Origin: Abyssibius alkaniclasticus
GTDB lineage: Bacteria > Pseudomonadota > Alphaproteobacteria > Rhodobacterales > Rhodobacteraceae
DNA: 64,000 nucleotides
Direction: 5' to 3'
Assembly: GCF_020447305.1 (NCBI RefSeq)
Contig: NZ_CP095732.1
Location: 962,501 to 1,026,500, forward strand
Both the position numbers and the translations under genes were made by a program. How positions within the stretch are numbered: position 1 is the first letter of the stretch; every line of letters begins with the position of its first letter. The notes below the pieces were generated by a model that ran no database searches, had not been told where the DNA came from, and was given only the letters and a program-made list of their open reading frames with translations. Shown in pieces: positions 27,146-35,385 of the stretch.

Positions 27146-28084
27146 CGGACCCTTTCCTATGGGGGGGGTTGTGCCGCGGGGTGCGGCGGCGAAAGCGCGG
27201 AAGGCGGTGACGGGATCGGCCACCTCGTCGGCGAGACCGGCGAAGACCGCCGCCTCCCCGCGGAAGACGGCGGCCTCGGTGCCCAGCGCCCGAAGTGCTT
27301 CGAGGCGGCGACCACGACCTTCGGCGACGGTTTCGGCGAAGAGCTGCCGCAGGTCCTCCAACTCGCCCGCGATCCGGTCGCGTACGGCCTCGGGCAGGGG
27401 CTGGTAAGGGTTCGCATCGACCTTGCGGGCCCCGGCATGGATCAGCGTGACCGCGATGCCCTTCTGGTCCAGCGCCCCACTCATGTCGCTGTGCATGGCC
27501 ACGACGCCGATGCTTCCGACGGCCCCGGTGCGGGGCAGGATGATCCGGTCGGCCTGCGAGGCCAGCGCATAGGCGGCTGAGAGGGCGTGATCGGCGACAA
27601 AGGCCTGCACAGGCTTCTGCGTCCGAGCGGCCCGGATACGATCCGCGAGGTCAAAAGCTCCCGCCACTTCGCCGCCGAAGCTGTCGATATCGAGGGCGAT
27701 GCCGCGGATCGCCGGATCGGTGACGGCCGCCTGCAGCTGGGTCGCGATCCCCTCGTAGGAGGTCAGACCGGAGGATTGCCCGATCCAGGCACCACGATGC
27801 ACCAGCGTGCCCGCGATCTCGATGACGGCGATCCCGTCCACCACAGCGAAGGGCTGGCTTCCGTTCCGCGCCTGGCGGCTGGTCAGGTCGTCGTTGAAGA
27901 GAGAGGCGCGGGCAGGGAGTGCGGCAGTGGCCTGATCTGCGGGATCCACGGGCATTCCCTCGACCGTGATTTCCCTGCCGGTGATCCGCGGACCAAGCCC
28001 GGTCAGGAAGGCCAGCGCCTTGGCGGGATCGACCATCAGCGGTGTGTTGAAGACGCGCTGGGCGATCTGGGTGTGGTGCATCAT
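26771..28084 (-). CDS. S49 head maturation protease with scaffold domain (gpC/Nu3 type)
   Basis: 437 residues. The N-terminal ~300 residues are an S49 (SppA-like) serine protease: GIALDIDSFGGEVAGAFDLAD near 127-147, the nucleophile region HALSAAYALAS with S169, and TGAVGSIGV (187-194). The C-terminal ~125 residues are an Ala/Pro/Glu-rich helical scaffold. An internal ATG pair (27145/27142) with an upstream AGGAAAGGG element would yield the scaffold alone, as lambda Nu3 is made inside gene C. The protease processes portal and scaffold during prohead assembly. The start overlaps the portal stop by four bases. Confidence 0.86.
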   Translation of the reverse strand: MMHHTQIAQRVFNTPLMVDPAKALAFLTGLGPRITGREITVEGMPVDPADQATAALPARASLFNDDLTSRQARNGSQPFAVVDGIAVIEIAGTLVHRGAWIGQSSGLTSYEGIATQLQAAVTDPAIRGIALDIDSFGGEVAGAFDLADRIRAARTQKPVQAFVADHALSAAYALASQADRIILPRTGAVGSIGVVAMHSDMSGALDQKGIAVTLIHAGARKVDANPYQPLPEAVRDRIAGELEDLRQLFAETVAEGRGRRLEALRALGTEAAVFRGEAAVFAGLADEVADPVTAFRAFAAAPRGTTPPIGKGPMMTTAPEDHAQPAAAPAASTPPEPAAPTAVAPPKTEAAAISPEAIRAEAAEVAQVCAQAARLGIQIDAADAVAKGVKPEALRAKVLADLAARSDAAGIIATAPAAGAKESPIVAAAKKSAAASR

Positions 28085-29598
28085 GCGTCCTCCGCGGGCC
28101 GGGGTTCCCGGTCCTCGCCGTCGTCTTCCTGATTGCCGTCGTCCTGCTGATCTTGCTGCCGGTCCTCGGCATCACCTGACCCAGCGCCGCCACCGACCGC
28201 CTGCGCGGGCGATCCTGGCCGCCGGAAGTCGAGCCCGAGTTCCGCCTCGCGCTTGCGTTCCGCAGCGATCTCGCGGTCGACCTGTTCTGCGTCGTAGCCG
28301 CGCTCGGCGATGGCCTGCGTTCGGGATTTCAGGCCTGCTTCGATCTGCAGGATTTCGGCCGCCGCATCCTTGGCCGGATCGATCCAGTCCCACTTGGTGG
28401 GGAGCCAGTCGCAGGCGAGGTATGCGCGCCGGTCGGTCGCATAGCCTGGCAGATCGATGGCGCCCGCCAGCACCGCCATGTCCATCCAGCGTGTCCAGAC
28501 AGCGCGGCAGAGCTGATAGACCATGACCGAATGCTGGAAGGCCGAGATGCGGCGCCGGAAGTCGACGAGGGCGATCCGCGTGTTCGAGAAGTTGCCCTTC
28601 GCCGTGTCGCCGGTCAGGTACCCATAGGGCACGCCCAGCGCCGCGCCGATCTGCAGAAGCGTGCGGTACTGGAACGGCTCGTAAGTGCTGCCCGAGTCCG
28701 GCGTTGATGGCGTGGTGACATCCTCGCCCGGGTCAAGCCGCACCACCTGTCCGGGTTCCACCTCGAGGTCGTCCTCGGCCGGGTCGAGGGCGGTTTCCGG
28801 GGCAGGCGATGTGATGAACATCGCGAACATCGCTGCGGTCTTCTTCCGCTCCAGTTCCGCATCGTCGTAGAGGTCGAGGGTGAAGAGCTTCACCGCGGCC
28901 GCGGCGAAGCGTGACACGCCGCGCAGCTGGCCCGCCTCCACCGGGTCGAGGATGTGGATCACCTCGGAGGCGGGAACCCGCACCGTTTCGCTCGCCAGCC
29001 CCGGATCAGTCATGTCGCCCGGATGACGGCGCAGGAAGTGGTACGCCACGCGCCGCCCGATCCCGTCGAATTCGATGCCCTGCCGGATCGATCCCGCGCC
29101 GGGCAGGATCCGGGTCATGTCCTGGGGCAGCATTTCCGAGGGCAGCATCTGCAACTGCATCGGCACGGTCAGCCCATCCTCCGGCCGCCGCGTCCGGATG
29201 CGCAGGAAGACCTCACCTGCCAGAAACACTTCGCGCGCGGCGCGACGCTGAAGGCCGAAGAAGTCAGTCAGCCCCTCGGCATCGGCCTCGTCCGTCCAGG
29301 CGAGCCAGAGCTTCTGCAATTCCTCCTTCCTGGCGGGATCGGTGATCTTTGACGAGGGCTTGATCCCGTCGCCCACAACATGGTTGGCAAAGGCATCGAC
29401 GGCGTTGGCCGCATAGCCATTGTTCCTGACCAGCCAGCGCGCCCGTGCGGTGATGGTCTCGCCCGAGGCCGCGATCAGCGTGTTCACATGGGCGCGGGTG
29501 GCGCGGAACCCGCGCATGCGCCGATGGGATTGCGCGGCGTCGAAGCCACCGATGATCGAGCCAAGGCGCTGACGGAAGGCATCCAGCACCATGGTCAC
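28081..29598 (-). CDS. Portal protein (lambda gpB type)
   Basis: 505 residues. It starts MVLDAFRQRLGSIIGGFDAA, followed by ARWLVRNNGYAANAVDAFAN and VVGDGIKPSS (about 55-85). The middle has ASEVIHILDPVEAGQLRGVS, and the later segment PYGYLTGDTAKGNFSNTR is the lambda-portal pattern. The C-terminus is disordered and acidic (DRQQDQQDDGNQEDDGEDRE). It forms the dodecameric entry pore. The start overlaps the gpW gene by four bases and the stop overlaps the protease gene by four bases. Confidence 0.9.
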   Translation of the reverse strand: MTMVLDAFRQRLGSIIGGFDAAQSHRRMRGFRATRAHVNTLIAASGETITARARWLVRNNGYAANAVDAFANHVVGDGIKPSSKITDPARKEELQKLWLAWTDEADAEGLTDFFGLQRRAAREVFLAGEVFLRIRTRRPEDGLTVPMQLQMLPSEMLPQDMTRILPGAGSIRQGIEFDGIGRRVAYHFLRRHPGDMTDPGLASETVRVPASEVIHILDPVEAGQLRGVSRFAAAAVKLFTLDLYDDAELERKKTAAMFAMFITSPAPETALDPAEDDLEVEPGQVVRLDPGEDVTTPSTPDSGSTYEPFQYRTLLQIGAALGVPYGYLTGDTAKGNFSNTRIALVDFRRRISAFQHSVMVYQLCRAVWTRWMDMAVLAGAIDLPGYATDRRAYLACDWLPTKWDWIDPAKDAAAEILQIEAGLKSRTQAIAERGYDAEQVDREIAAERKREAELGLDFRRPGSPAQAVGGGAGSGDAEDRQQDQQDDGNQEDDGEDREPRPAEDA

Positions 29599-29807
29599 AG
29601 ACCCTTCGTCGCGACCGTGGCCCAGCGGCGGCGACGCGGAGTAGAAGAGGCCGTAGCAATCCGGCCCTCCAGATCCCGGATCGCCGCCGCCAGTTCGGCG
29701 TCCGATCCATAAGTCACGGTCTTGCCGTCGTAGCTGACGCTGCGCAGCCCGGCAAAGCGGGCTTCCTGCAGCGTGGTCAGCAGGGCCTGCATGCGTTCCA
29801 GGTCCAT
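29595..29807 (-). CDS. gpW-like head-tail joining protein
   Basis: 70 residues, the size of lambda gpW (68). Helical start MDLERMQALLTTLQEARF, then the beta turn SVSYDGKTVTYGSDAEL and a C-terminal helix with a basic tail (TPRRRRWATV). It sits between terminase large subunit and portal genes, as W does in lambda, and closes the packaged head. Start and stop both overlap neighbours. Confidence 0.8.
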   Translation of the reverse strand: MDLERMQALLTTLQEARFAGLRSVSYDGKTVTYGSDAELAAAIRDLEGRIATASSTPRRRRWATVATKGL

Positions 29808-31858
29808 CAGTCCCTCATGAAGTTCGGGGTATAGGCCCGCCGTTTCCGGCGTGGCGTGGTCAGGGCTCCGGCCTTGGGCTGGGCCGGATCGGGTGGTGTG
29901 GTGTCAGTTGCGACGGCCGCGGGCATGCGCGTTTCGACGCCCGCCTGCGCCTCGAGCCGCCGCCAGGTGGCTTCGTCCCATCGGTCGGCGCCGAGGATCC
30001 ATGCCGCGGCACGGGCGTAGACCCGGCAGTCCAGCGCCTCGTTCCGTTCGCGCATCTTCTGCCATTCCTGGTGGGCATAGCCGCGCTTGTTGCGGATCGT
30101 GACCAGCTGCTCGGCAACGAGTTGCTTCAGCCATTCGGTGTCGGCCCAGCCGGGCAGGTGGATCGTGCCGGGAGCGTCGAGCACTCCGGAGGTGCGGTCC
30201 TCATCCGAGGGGCGTTCGATCCGCAGGAACCGATAGGTCTCGGCCTTGAACGTCGCGGTCGCCACCGACCAGAGCCGCGCGCCGCGGCGCAGCCGTTTCC
30301 CGCCGATGGTGGCGTCAACGAAGGTCGGGCCCGACACAGGGGCTGCGCGGTTGAAGCCCTCAAGCCCCTTCAGGGGCGCTACCTGTTCGAACCCGACCTT
30401 GCGCGACCATGCGTAGACCGCCGCGGCCTCATAGCCGGTGTCGATGCCAAGCCGTGCCACCGTCATGAAGGCACCGTTGGCATGCTGCCACGACCGGCCG
30501 AGAAGGGCGGTCAGCTTGTCCCACGCCGCCGGATCGTCGGGCCCGCCCGGAATGACGATGTGATCGACGAGCCAGGACTCGAGGCCCCGGCCCCAGGCCC
30601 AGATGTCGACCTCGATCCGGTCCCTCTGCACGTCGGCGCCTGCGGTCAGGAACAGGCCAGCCGCAGGCACGGTGCCCGGCTTCCACGCCTCGCGCCGATC
30701 CGCCAGCCGTTGCCATTCCGGCGCATCGCCGCTTTCGACCCATGTCTCGCCTAAGAGCGTGTTGCGTGCTACGCGCAGTGTCTCGTCCGACCCCTGGGCC
30801 GCCAGCCATTCCCGCGCGACGTCGGACCAGCTTTTCCACCCGAGCGGCGAATAGAGCGCCGAGAGGTGGAAGCCGATGGCCTTAGGATTCCTGGAGAGCG
30901 CCGTCGCCCGCCATTCGCCGCGGGCCAGCATCTCGGTCTTGTGGTGCTCGGCGATGGGCCGTTCGCATCCCTCGCAGTGGTAGGCGGCGGTTTCGGGTTT
31001 TCCCTTTGCCCAGCGCAGCCGGTCGAACTGCAGCCACTGCATCGTGCCGCAGTGCGGGCAGGGGACGAAGTAGCGCCGCTGGTCGGTTGCCTCGAACTCG
31101 CGCTCGATCCGGGACAGCCCCCGGATCGTCGGGGTCGAGACCATGAACACTTTGCGCCGATGCGAGAAGGTCGTGGTCCGCGCCTCGGCCAGCGTGACTG
31201 GATCGCCTTCCTCGTCGGCCGAGGCCGGATAGGCGTCGACCTCGTCGAGGAAGACATAGCGCGCGGGCATCGACCGCAGGCCGGTGGCGCTGTTCGCGCC
31301 GGTCAGCACCAGGATGCCGCCGGGAAATTCCTTCGACAGCATCGAATTGCCCGCATCCCGCGACCTTGCCGGGTTCACCCGTTCGCGGAGCACCGGGCTG
31401 TCCGCAATCAGCGGATCAAGACGGCCCCGCGAGGTCCGCTTCGCCAGTTCCAGGCTTGGCAGCACCGCCAGCATCGGCCCCGGAGCGTGATGGATCACGA
31501 AGCCGATCCAGTTGTTCCCGGCCTCGGTCGCGCCCACCTGCGCCGCCTTCATGAAGGTGATGCGCTGCGCCGGATGGCCGGGAGAGAGCGCATCCATGAT
31601 CTCGCGCAAGTAGGGCGCGCGGGCGGTGCGATAGCGCCCCGGCTCCGCCGCGCCGCGTGAGGACAGCCAGCGATGCTGATCCGCCCATTCCGACACTGTC
31701 AGGTTCGGATCAGGCCGCATTCCCTGCCGCCAGACCCGCAAAAGGTCTTCGGCACCATCGAAACCGAGGTCGAGACCGGCCGTCAGGTCGTTGTCATCGT
31801 CCTCATCATGCAAGCGAGACCCGGAGGTCGGCGAGGGCGTCGAGCTGTTCGCGGACAT
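29807..31858 (-). CDS. Terminase large subunit (gpA type)
   Basis: 683 residues. Packaging motor and endonuclease. The Walker A-like motif is in ITFMKAAQVGATEAGNNW (about 97-115), and Walker B in ARYVFLDEVDAYP (about 200). A CPHCG..CEGC zinc-knuckle-like pair (near 265-290) and a C-terminal nuclease region with TAGADVQRDRIEVDIWAWG follow. The acidic N-terminus (about 20-40) is the gpA/Nu1 interaction end. Its first 53 bases overlap the small subunit gene in another frame, an unusually long overlap. Type gpA implies cohesive-end packaging. Confidence 0.92.
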   Translation of the reverse strand: MSANSSTPSPTSGSRLHDEDDDNDLTAGLDLGFDGAEDLLRVWRQGMRPDPNLTVSEWADQHRWLSSRGAAEPGRYRTARAPYLREIMDALSPGHPAQRITFMKAAQVGATEAGNNWIGFVIHHAPGPMLAVLPSLELAKRTSRGRLDPLIADSPVLRERVNPARSRDAGNSMLSKEFPGGILVLTGANSATGLRSMPARYVFLDEVDAYPASADEEGDPVTLAEARTTTFSHRRKVFMVSTPTIRGLSRIEREFEATDQRRYFVPCPHCGTMQWLQFDRLRWAKGKPETAAYHCEGCERPIAEHHKTEMLARGEWRATALSRNPKAIGFHLSALYSPLGWKSWSDVAREWLAAQGSDETLRVARNTLLGETWVESGDAPEWQRLADRREAWKPGTVPAAGLFLTAGADVQRDRIEVDIWAWGRGLESWLVDHIVIPGGPDDPAAWDKLTALLGRSWQHANGAFMTVARLGIDTGYEAAAVYAWSRKVGFEQVAPLKGLEGFNRAAPVSGPTFVDATIGGKRLRRGARLWSVATATFKAETYRFLRIERPSDEDRTSGVLDAPGTIHLPGWADTEWLKQLVAEQLVTIRNKRGYAHQEWQKMRERNEALDCRVYARAAAWILGADRWDEATWRRLEAQAGVETRMPAAVATDTTPPDPAQPKAGALTTPRRKRRAYTPNFMRD

Positions 31859-32342
31859 GGGCTTCCAGCACCCTTTGCATGATCGCGGTCTCGATCGTCA
31901 CCGATGCCCCGGATTGCCGTTCCACCTCCGCCATGATCTGCGCCGCCATCAGCGCGGCCACCCGTCCGGGCCAGGTGACCCAGACATCCCGTTCCTGCCG
32001 CGCGAGGCGAAACACCAGCGTTTCCGCCCGCGCGCGGTCGACCAGAGTGCCCTTCTTCTTCTGGACCGCGATCTGCTTGTCCTGCGCGGCATAGACCGTC
32101 AGAAGCGTGCGGGCCTTGATGTATGACGAGGTCTCGCCCGCACCGCTGGCTAGCCCATCCCCACTCACGCTGCGCCGCTGCTGGTCGGGATCCGTCATCT
32201 CGGCCCGCCGCACATCCGAGGCCGCGGCGTTGATCGACCCGTCGTCATGGACCACCAGCCGCCCGTTCTTGCGCGCCTTCTGCACCCCGCCGCGAGACAG
32301 GCCGGAATGCGCCGCGTACTCGCGTTCGCTCATGCCCTTCAT
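31806..32342 (-). CDS. Terminase small subunit
   Basis: 178 residues. The N-terminal HTH is seen as SEREYAAHSGLSRGGVQKARKNGRL (about 4-28, read in two parts), typical of Nu1-type cos-binding subunits. A helical coiled region follows (KARTLLTVYAAQDKQIAVQKKKG), and the C-terminal part is the large-subunit contact. First gene of the packaging/structural block on the minus strand. The cohesive-end site would be expected just upstream. Confidence 0.82.
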   Translation of the reverse strand: MKGMSEREYAAHSGLSRGGVQKARKNGRLVVHDDGSINAAASDVRRAEMTDPDQQRRSVSGDGLASGAGETSSYIKARTLLTVYAAQDKQIAVQKKKGTLVDRARAETLVFRLARQERDVWVTWPGRVAALMAAQIMAEVERQSGASVTIETAIMQRVLEAHVREQLDALADLRVSLA

Positions 32343-32458
32343 GGTGCGGATAATCCAATCAAGCCAATGATATCGCTTGGTACTCAGTTGATTAGAGGGC
32401 GCGACAGAGCGAGTCTGATCGCAAGGAAACGATGCAACTCAGCGAAGGATTGCCCGCC
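32343..32458. promoter_or_regulatory. Divergent promoter region and candidate cos region
   Basis: This short gap separates the minus-strand late genes from plus-strand small genes. It contains an imperfect inverted repeat, 'aatcaagccaatg' on the left and 'cttggtactcagttgatt' on the right (about 32356-32393). In lambda-type genomes cos lies beside the small terminase gene, so this gap is the first place to look. I cannot identify the nick sites or promoter boxes from sequence alone. Confidence 0.3.
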
Positions 32459-32686
32459 ATGACCACCCGCCGCGCCGCCTCGAACGACAAATCCCTCGAC
32501 GCCTTCATCGCCGCCAAGGCCGAGATTGACGTGATGCTGGAGCGCCTGAAGGCCCTCAGCGACGACCATTTCGAGACCCACCCCGACGAGATCCATTGGG
32601 GGCATGTCGGGACGCTGAAGCACTACGCGGGCCTGCTGCGTCAGATCACCGACAGCGCCTTCAAGGAAGGCGAGCACGCTGCCTGA
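32459..32686 (+). CDS. Small conserved phage protein
   Basis: 75 residues from ATG 32459; an in-frame ATG at 32432 has a slightly better-spaced AAGGA and would add nine residues. The sequence is helical and acidic (AAKAEIDVMLERLKALSDDH, then HWGHVGTLKHYAGLLRQITD). The same type of small gene occurs next to the ParB-methyltransferase block in related prophages, by my recollection. No function is recognised. Confidence 0.6.
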   Translation: MTTRRAASNDKSLDAFIAAKAEIDVMLERLKALSDDHFETHPDEIHWGHVGTLKHYAGLLRQITDSAFKEGEHAA

Positions 32687-32780
32687 CGCTCCGCGCGGCG
32701 CCAAGGCCGCCCCGTCCGACTACGGGGCTTGCCTCCGTAGAAGGCGTGCACACCGCGCGCCACAGCGCCCGGAGGCCCCC

Positions 32781-33341
32781 ATGACCACCCCGTCCGACAC
32801 CCAATCCCTGATCCTCTCCCGCGCCGCGACCCGGCCGGGCAACCTCGCCCTGCCGCTGCCCGAGGGGCTGGTCGGCGCCGCAGCCAAGATGGTTGTCGGC
32901 AAGATGATCGCCCGCGGCTGGCTCGAGGAGGTCGAGGCCAACCTGCGCCGTGGCGAGCCGATGTGGCGCGAGACCGGCGACGGACATGGCACCACGCTGA
33001 TCGCCACCGAGGCCGGGCTGGAGGCCATCGGGATCGAGCCGGTGGTGGCCAGTGCGGTTGTCAGCGCGCGGAGGGCGAAGCCCAAGGCGGAACCCGCGGA
33101 AGCGCCCGAAGACACCGGCACCGCGAAGCCCGTCGCCATCCGCGCTGGCACCAAGCAGGCCCAGATCATCGCCATGCTTCAGCGTCCCGAGGGTGCCACC
33201 ATTGCCGAGATGGTGGAGGCCACCTCGTGGCAATCGCACACGGTCCGCGGCTCGATCTCAGGTGCCCTGAAGAAGAAGCTGGGCCTGCCCATCACCGCCG
33301 AGAAGGTTGAGGGTAGGGGGATGGTGTATCGGATCGGATGA
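32781..33341 (+). CDS. DUF3489-domain protein
   Basis: 186 residues. The start at 32781 follows GGAGG. The C-terminal ~75 residues are a DUF3489 domain: KQAQIIAMLQRPEGATIAEM, then TSWQSHTVRGSISGALKKKL and a final GRGMVYRIG. This is a winged-helix-like fold probably binding DNA. The N-terminal part also looks like a small winged helix (AAKMVVGKMIARGWLEEVEA). A 7-bp hairpin, atagcgg/ccgctat (33357-33374), 15 bases past the stop may end the transcript. Likely a regulator of neighbouring early genes; this is inference. Confidence 0.72.
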   Translation: MTTPSDTQSLILSRAATRPGNLALPLPEGLVGAAAKMVVGKMIARGWLEEVEANLRRGEPMWRETGDGHGTTLIATEAGLEAIGIEPVVASAVVSARRAKPKAEPAEAPEDTGTAKPVAIRAGTKQAQIIAMLQRPEGATIAEMVEATSWQSHTVRGSISGALKKKLGLPITAEKVEGRGMVYRIG

Positions 33342-33471
33342 CGACGCGATGAGCCCATAGCGGTCACCCGCTATAGATGAAGGCAGAGTCTTCGCGACAA
33401 AGTTTCGTCACTGTTGAAAGCTAAACACATGGTCGGATTGCGCCATTTATGGCGCGCAAGGGGCAAATAGA

Positions 33472-33978
33472 ATGTGGAAGGTTCAAGCGATGTTGCGCGT
33501 GCTGAGTGCGGTTTCTGTGTCATCTCTCTTGATGGGCTGGCCCGGTAATGTCTTTGCGCAGCAGGACGAAGCCGCGTCCACCCCCAGCGCGGTGTCGAAT
33601 GAGCTGGCGGGAAAAACTGCCCGCTTCTTATCTGATAGGCACGGATCAGGCGTCGTATACTTTGCTCAGGATGGCCGCACATTTATGTGGAATCCCGGTC
33701 AATTTGACGTTCTGACCGGCAACTGGTCCGGGGAGACAATACAGATCAGTCAAGGCTCCCCGAAAACTCTCACAGTGATCGACATTATCACTGTCACCTT
33801 CCCCGATAGTTTTGAAGATCGGGGAGGGGTTTTTGCATTTCTTGAGGCCAACCGAATCCATGATGATCTGGGTGTGGAAGAGGTCTCTGAAGGCGATATC
33901 CTGACTTTAGAGGATGGAAAGCCGCCTTGCCGAATGTGTCGTGTGGACATGACCTTCTCGCAGATGCTGGGAAATTGA
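33472..33978 (+). CDS. Secreted protein of unknown function
   Basis: 168 residues; start at 33472 with AGGGG nine bases upstream. Residues 1-29 form a signal peptide (basic start, hydrophobic core VLSAVSVSSLLMGW, cleavage after VFAQ). The mature protein has a WNPGQFDVLTGNW segment and a C-terminal CRMC pair that could bind metal or form a disulfide. Composition is lower in GC than the neighbours. No family recognised; as a lone plus-strand gene among phage genes it looks like lysogenic-conversion cargo. Confidence 0.6.
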   Translation: MWKVQAMLRVLSAVSVSSLLMGWPGNVFAQQDEAASTPSAVSNELAGKTARFLSDRHGSGVVYFAQDGRTFMWNPGQFDVLTGNWSGETIQISQGSPKTLTVIDIITVTFPDSFEDRGGVFAFLEANRIHDDLGVEEVSEGDILTLEDGKPPCRMCRVDMTFSQMLGN

Positions 33979-34056
33979 CGAAGCAAACAAGACGCGGTTG
34001 TGAGCAACGTCCCCTCCGTCCCGCAAAGCTGACACAGCGTCTGGTTCTCTACCACG

Positions 34057-35385
34057 TTAATCGCTCGCAAGTATCGCCTTCCGCCCCGTCGCCAACTCCC
34101 ACCGCCGCACGGCAACGTCGCAGTAGACCGGGTCCAGTTCCACCGCGCAGCAGCGCCGCCCGGTGCGTTCCGCGGCGATCAGCTGGGTGCCGGAGCCGCA
34201 GAAGGGTTCGAACACCAGGTCGCCGGGGTCGGAGAATGCCTCCAGCACCGCCTCCACCAGCGCCACCGGGAACACGGCCGGGTGGGATCCGGCGGCGCCC
34301 AGCCCGCCCTTGTGGCGCATGATCCGGAACACGCTGTCGGGGATGCGATGGCTCTGGATCGCCTTGCCGAAGCCGGTCTTGCGGTGGACCGTGCCGTCGG
34401 CCCCGCGCAACCCGCCGCCGCCGAGGGTCTCGCCTGCGTGCTTGCTCTCTACCGTCTTGTTCGGCTTCCGCGGCTGGCGGTTGAAGTGGAAGATGAACTC
34501 GTGCGACGGCGCGAGGCGGCCGTTCCAGTCGCCCGGAAGCCCGGGCCCCTGGTCCCAGACATACCAGCCGAAGCGCCGCCAGCCCTGCGCGCGCATCCAG
34601 TCGAGCCAACCCTCCCAATACGGGATCCACTCGCCATCGCGATGGACGAGGCCGAGGTTCACCAGCAGCTGGGCATCGGCGGTGACGGGCGCCGCGGCGA
34701 ACATGCCCTGCATCAGCGCATCCCAGTCGCCGACCTTTTCCTTCGCCGCGCCATAGTCGCGCTGCTGCGCGTAGGGCGGCGAGGTGAAGAGGAGCGCCGC
34801 CTGCGCACCGTCCATCAGCCGCGCCACCACGGCAGGGTCGGTGGCATCGCCGCAGATCAGCCGATGATCGCCCAGCGCCCAGATGTCGCCCGGTCGGGTG
34901 ATCGGATCGGCCGGGGCCTCGGGGATCGTATCGGCGGTGTCATCATCGATGGGTGTGCGGTCGTCGGCATCGTTCAGCAGCGCGTCCAGTTCGTCCTCGG
35001 GGATGCCGATCAACCCGAGGTCAAAGTCCTCGGCCATCAGGCCCCGCAGTTCCTCGAGCAGCAGCGCCTCGTCCCACCCGCCCAGTTCGGTCAGCTTGTT
35101 GTCGGCGATCCGATACGCGCGCCGCTGCGCTTCGGTCAGATGGCCCAGCACGATGACCGGCACCTCGGACAGGCCAAGTTGCGCGGCCGCCAGGACACGG
35201 CCATGGCCAGCGATCAACTCGCCATCCGCGGCGACGAGGCAGGGGACCGTCCAGCCGAATTCGGCCATGCTGGCGGCGATCTTCGTGACCTGGTCGGCAT
35301 CGTGGGATTTGGCATTCCGCGCGTAAGGCCGGAGGCGGGCCAGCGGCCAATGCTCGATCCGGCCGGGCAGGAGGGGCGCGTTCAT
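34057..35385 (-). CDS. ParB-like/DNA methyltransferase fusion (TSPPY type)
   Basis: 442 residues from ATG 35385, which overlaps the stop of the upstream paralogue (ATGA). The N-terminal domain (about 5-100) is ParB/Srx-like, with DGELIAGHGRVLAA. The C-terminal domain is a beta-class amino-methyltransferase with catalytic TSPPY (201-205) and SAM-binding FEPFCGSGTQLIAAE near the end. TSPPY is commonest in N4-cytosine enzymes but also occurs in N6-adenine ones. It probably modifies phage or host DNA as protection. Confidence 0.85.
   Translation of the reverse strand: MNAPLLPGRIEHWPLARLRPYARNAKSHDADQVTKIAASMAEFGWTVPCLVAADGELIAGHGRVLAAAQLGLSEVPVIVLGHLTEAQRRAYRIADNKLTELGGWDEALLLEELRGLMAEDFDLGLIGIPEDELDALLNDADDRTPIDDDTADTIPEAPADPITRPGDIWALGDHRLICGDATDPAVVARLMDGAQAALLFTSPPYAQQRDYGAAKEKVGDWDALMQGMFAAAPVTADAQLLVNLGLVHRDGEWIPYWEGWLDWMRAQGWRRFGWYVWDQGPGLPGDWNGRLAPSHEFIFHFNRQPRKPNKTVESKHAGETLGGGGLRGADGTVHRKTGFGKAIQSHRIPDSVFRIMRHKGGLGAAGSHPAVFPVALVEAVLEAFSDPGDLVFEPFCGSGTQLIAAERTGRRCCAVELDPVYCDVAVRRWELATGRKAILASD

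Noticed and set aside
7198-31858. Whether the structural block is a gene transfer agent rather than a prophage
   Set aside because: Integrase, excisionase-like gene, replication gene with iterons, lysis genes and attachment repeats are all present, and the head is lambda-type.
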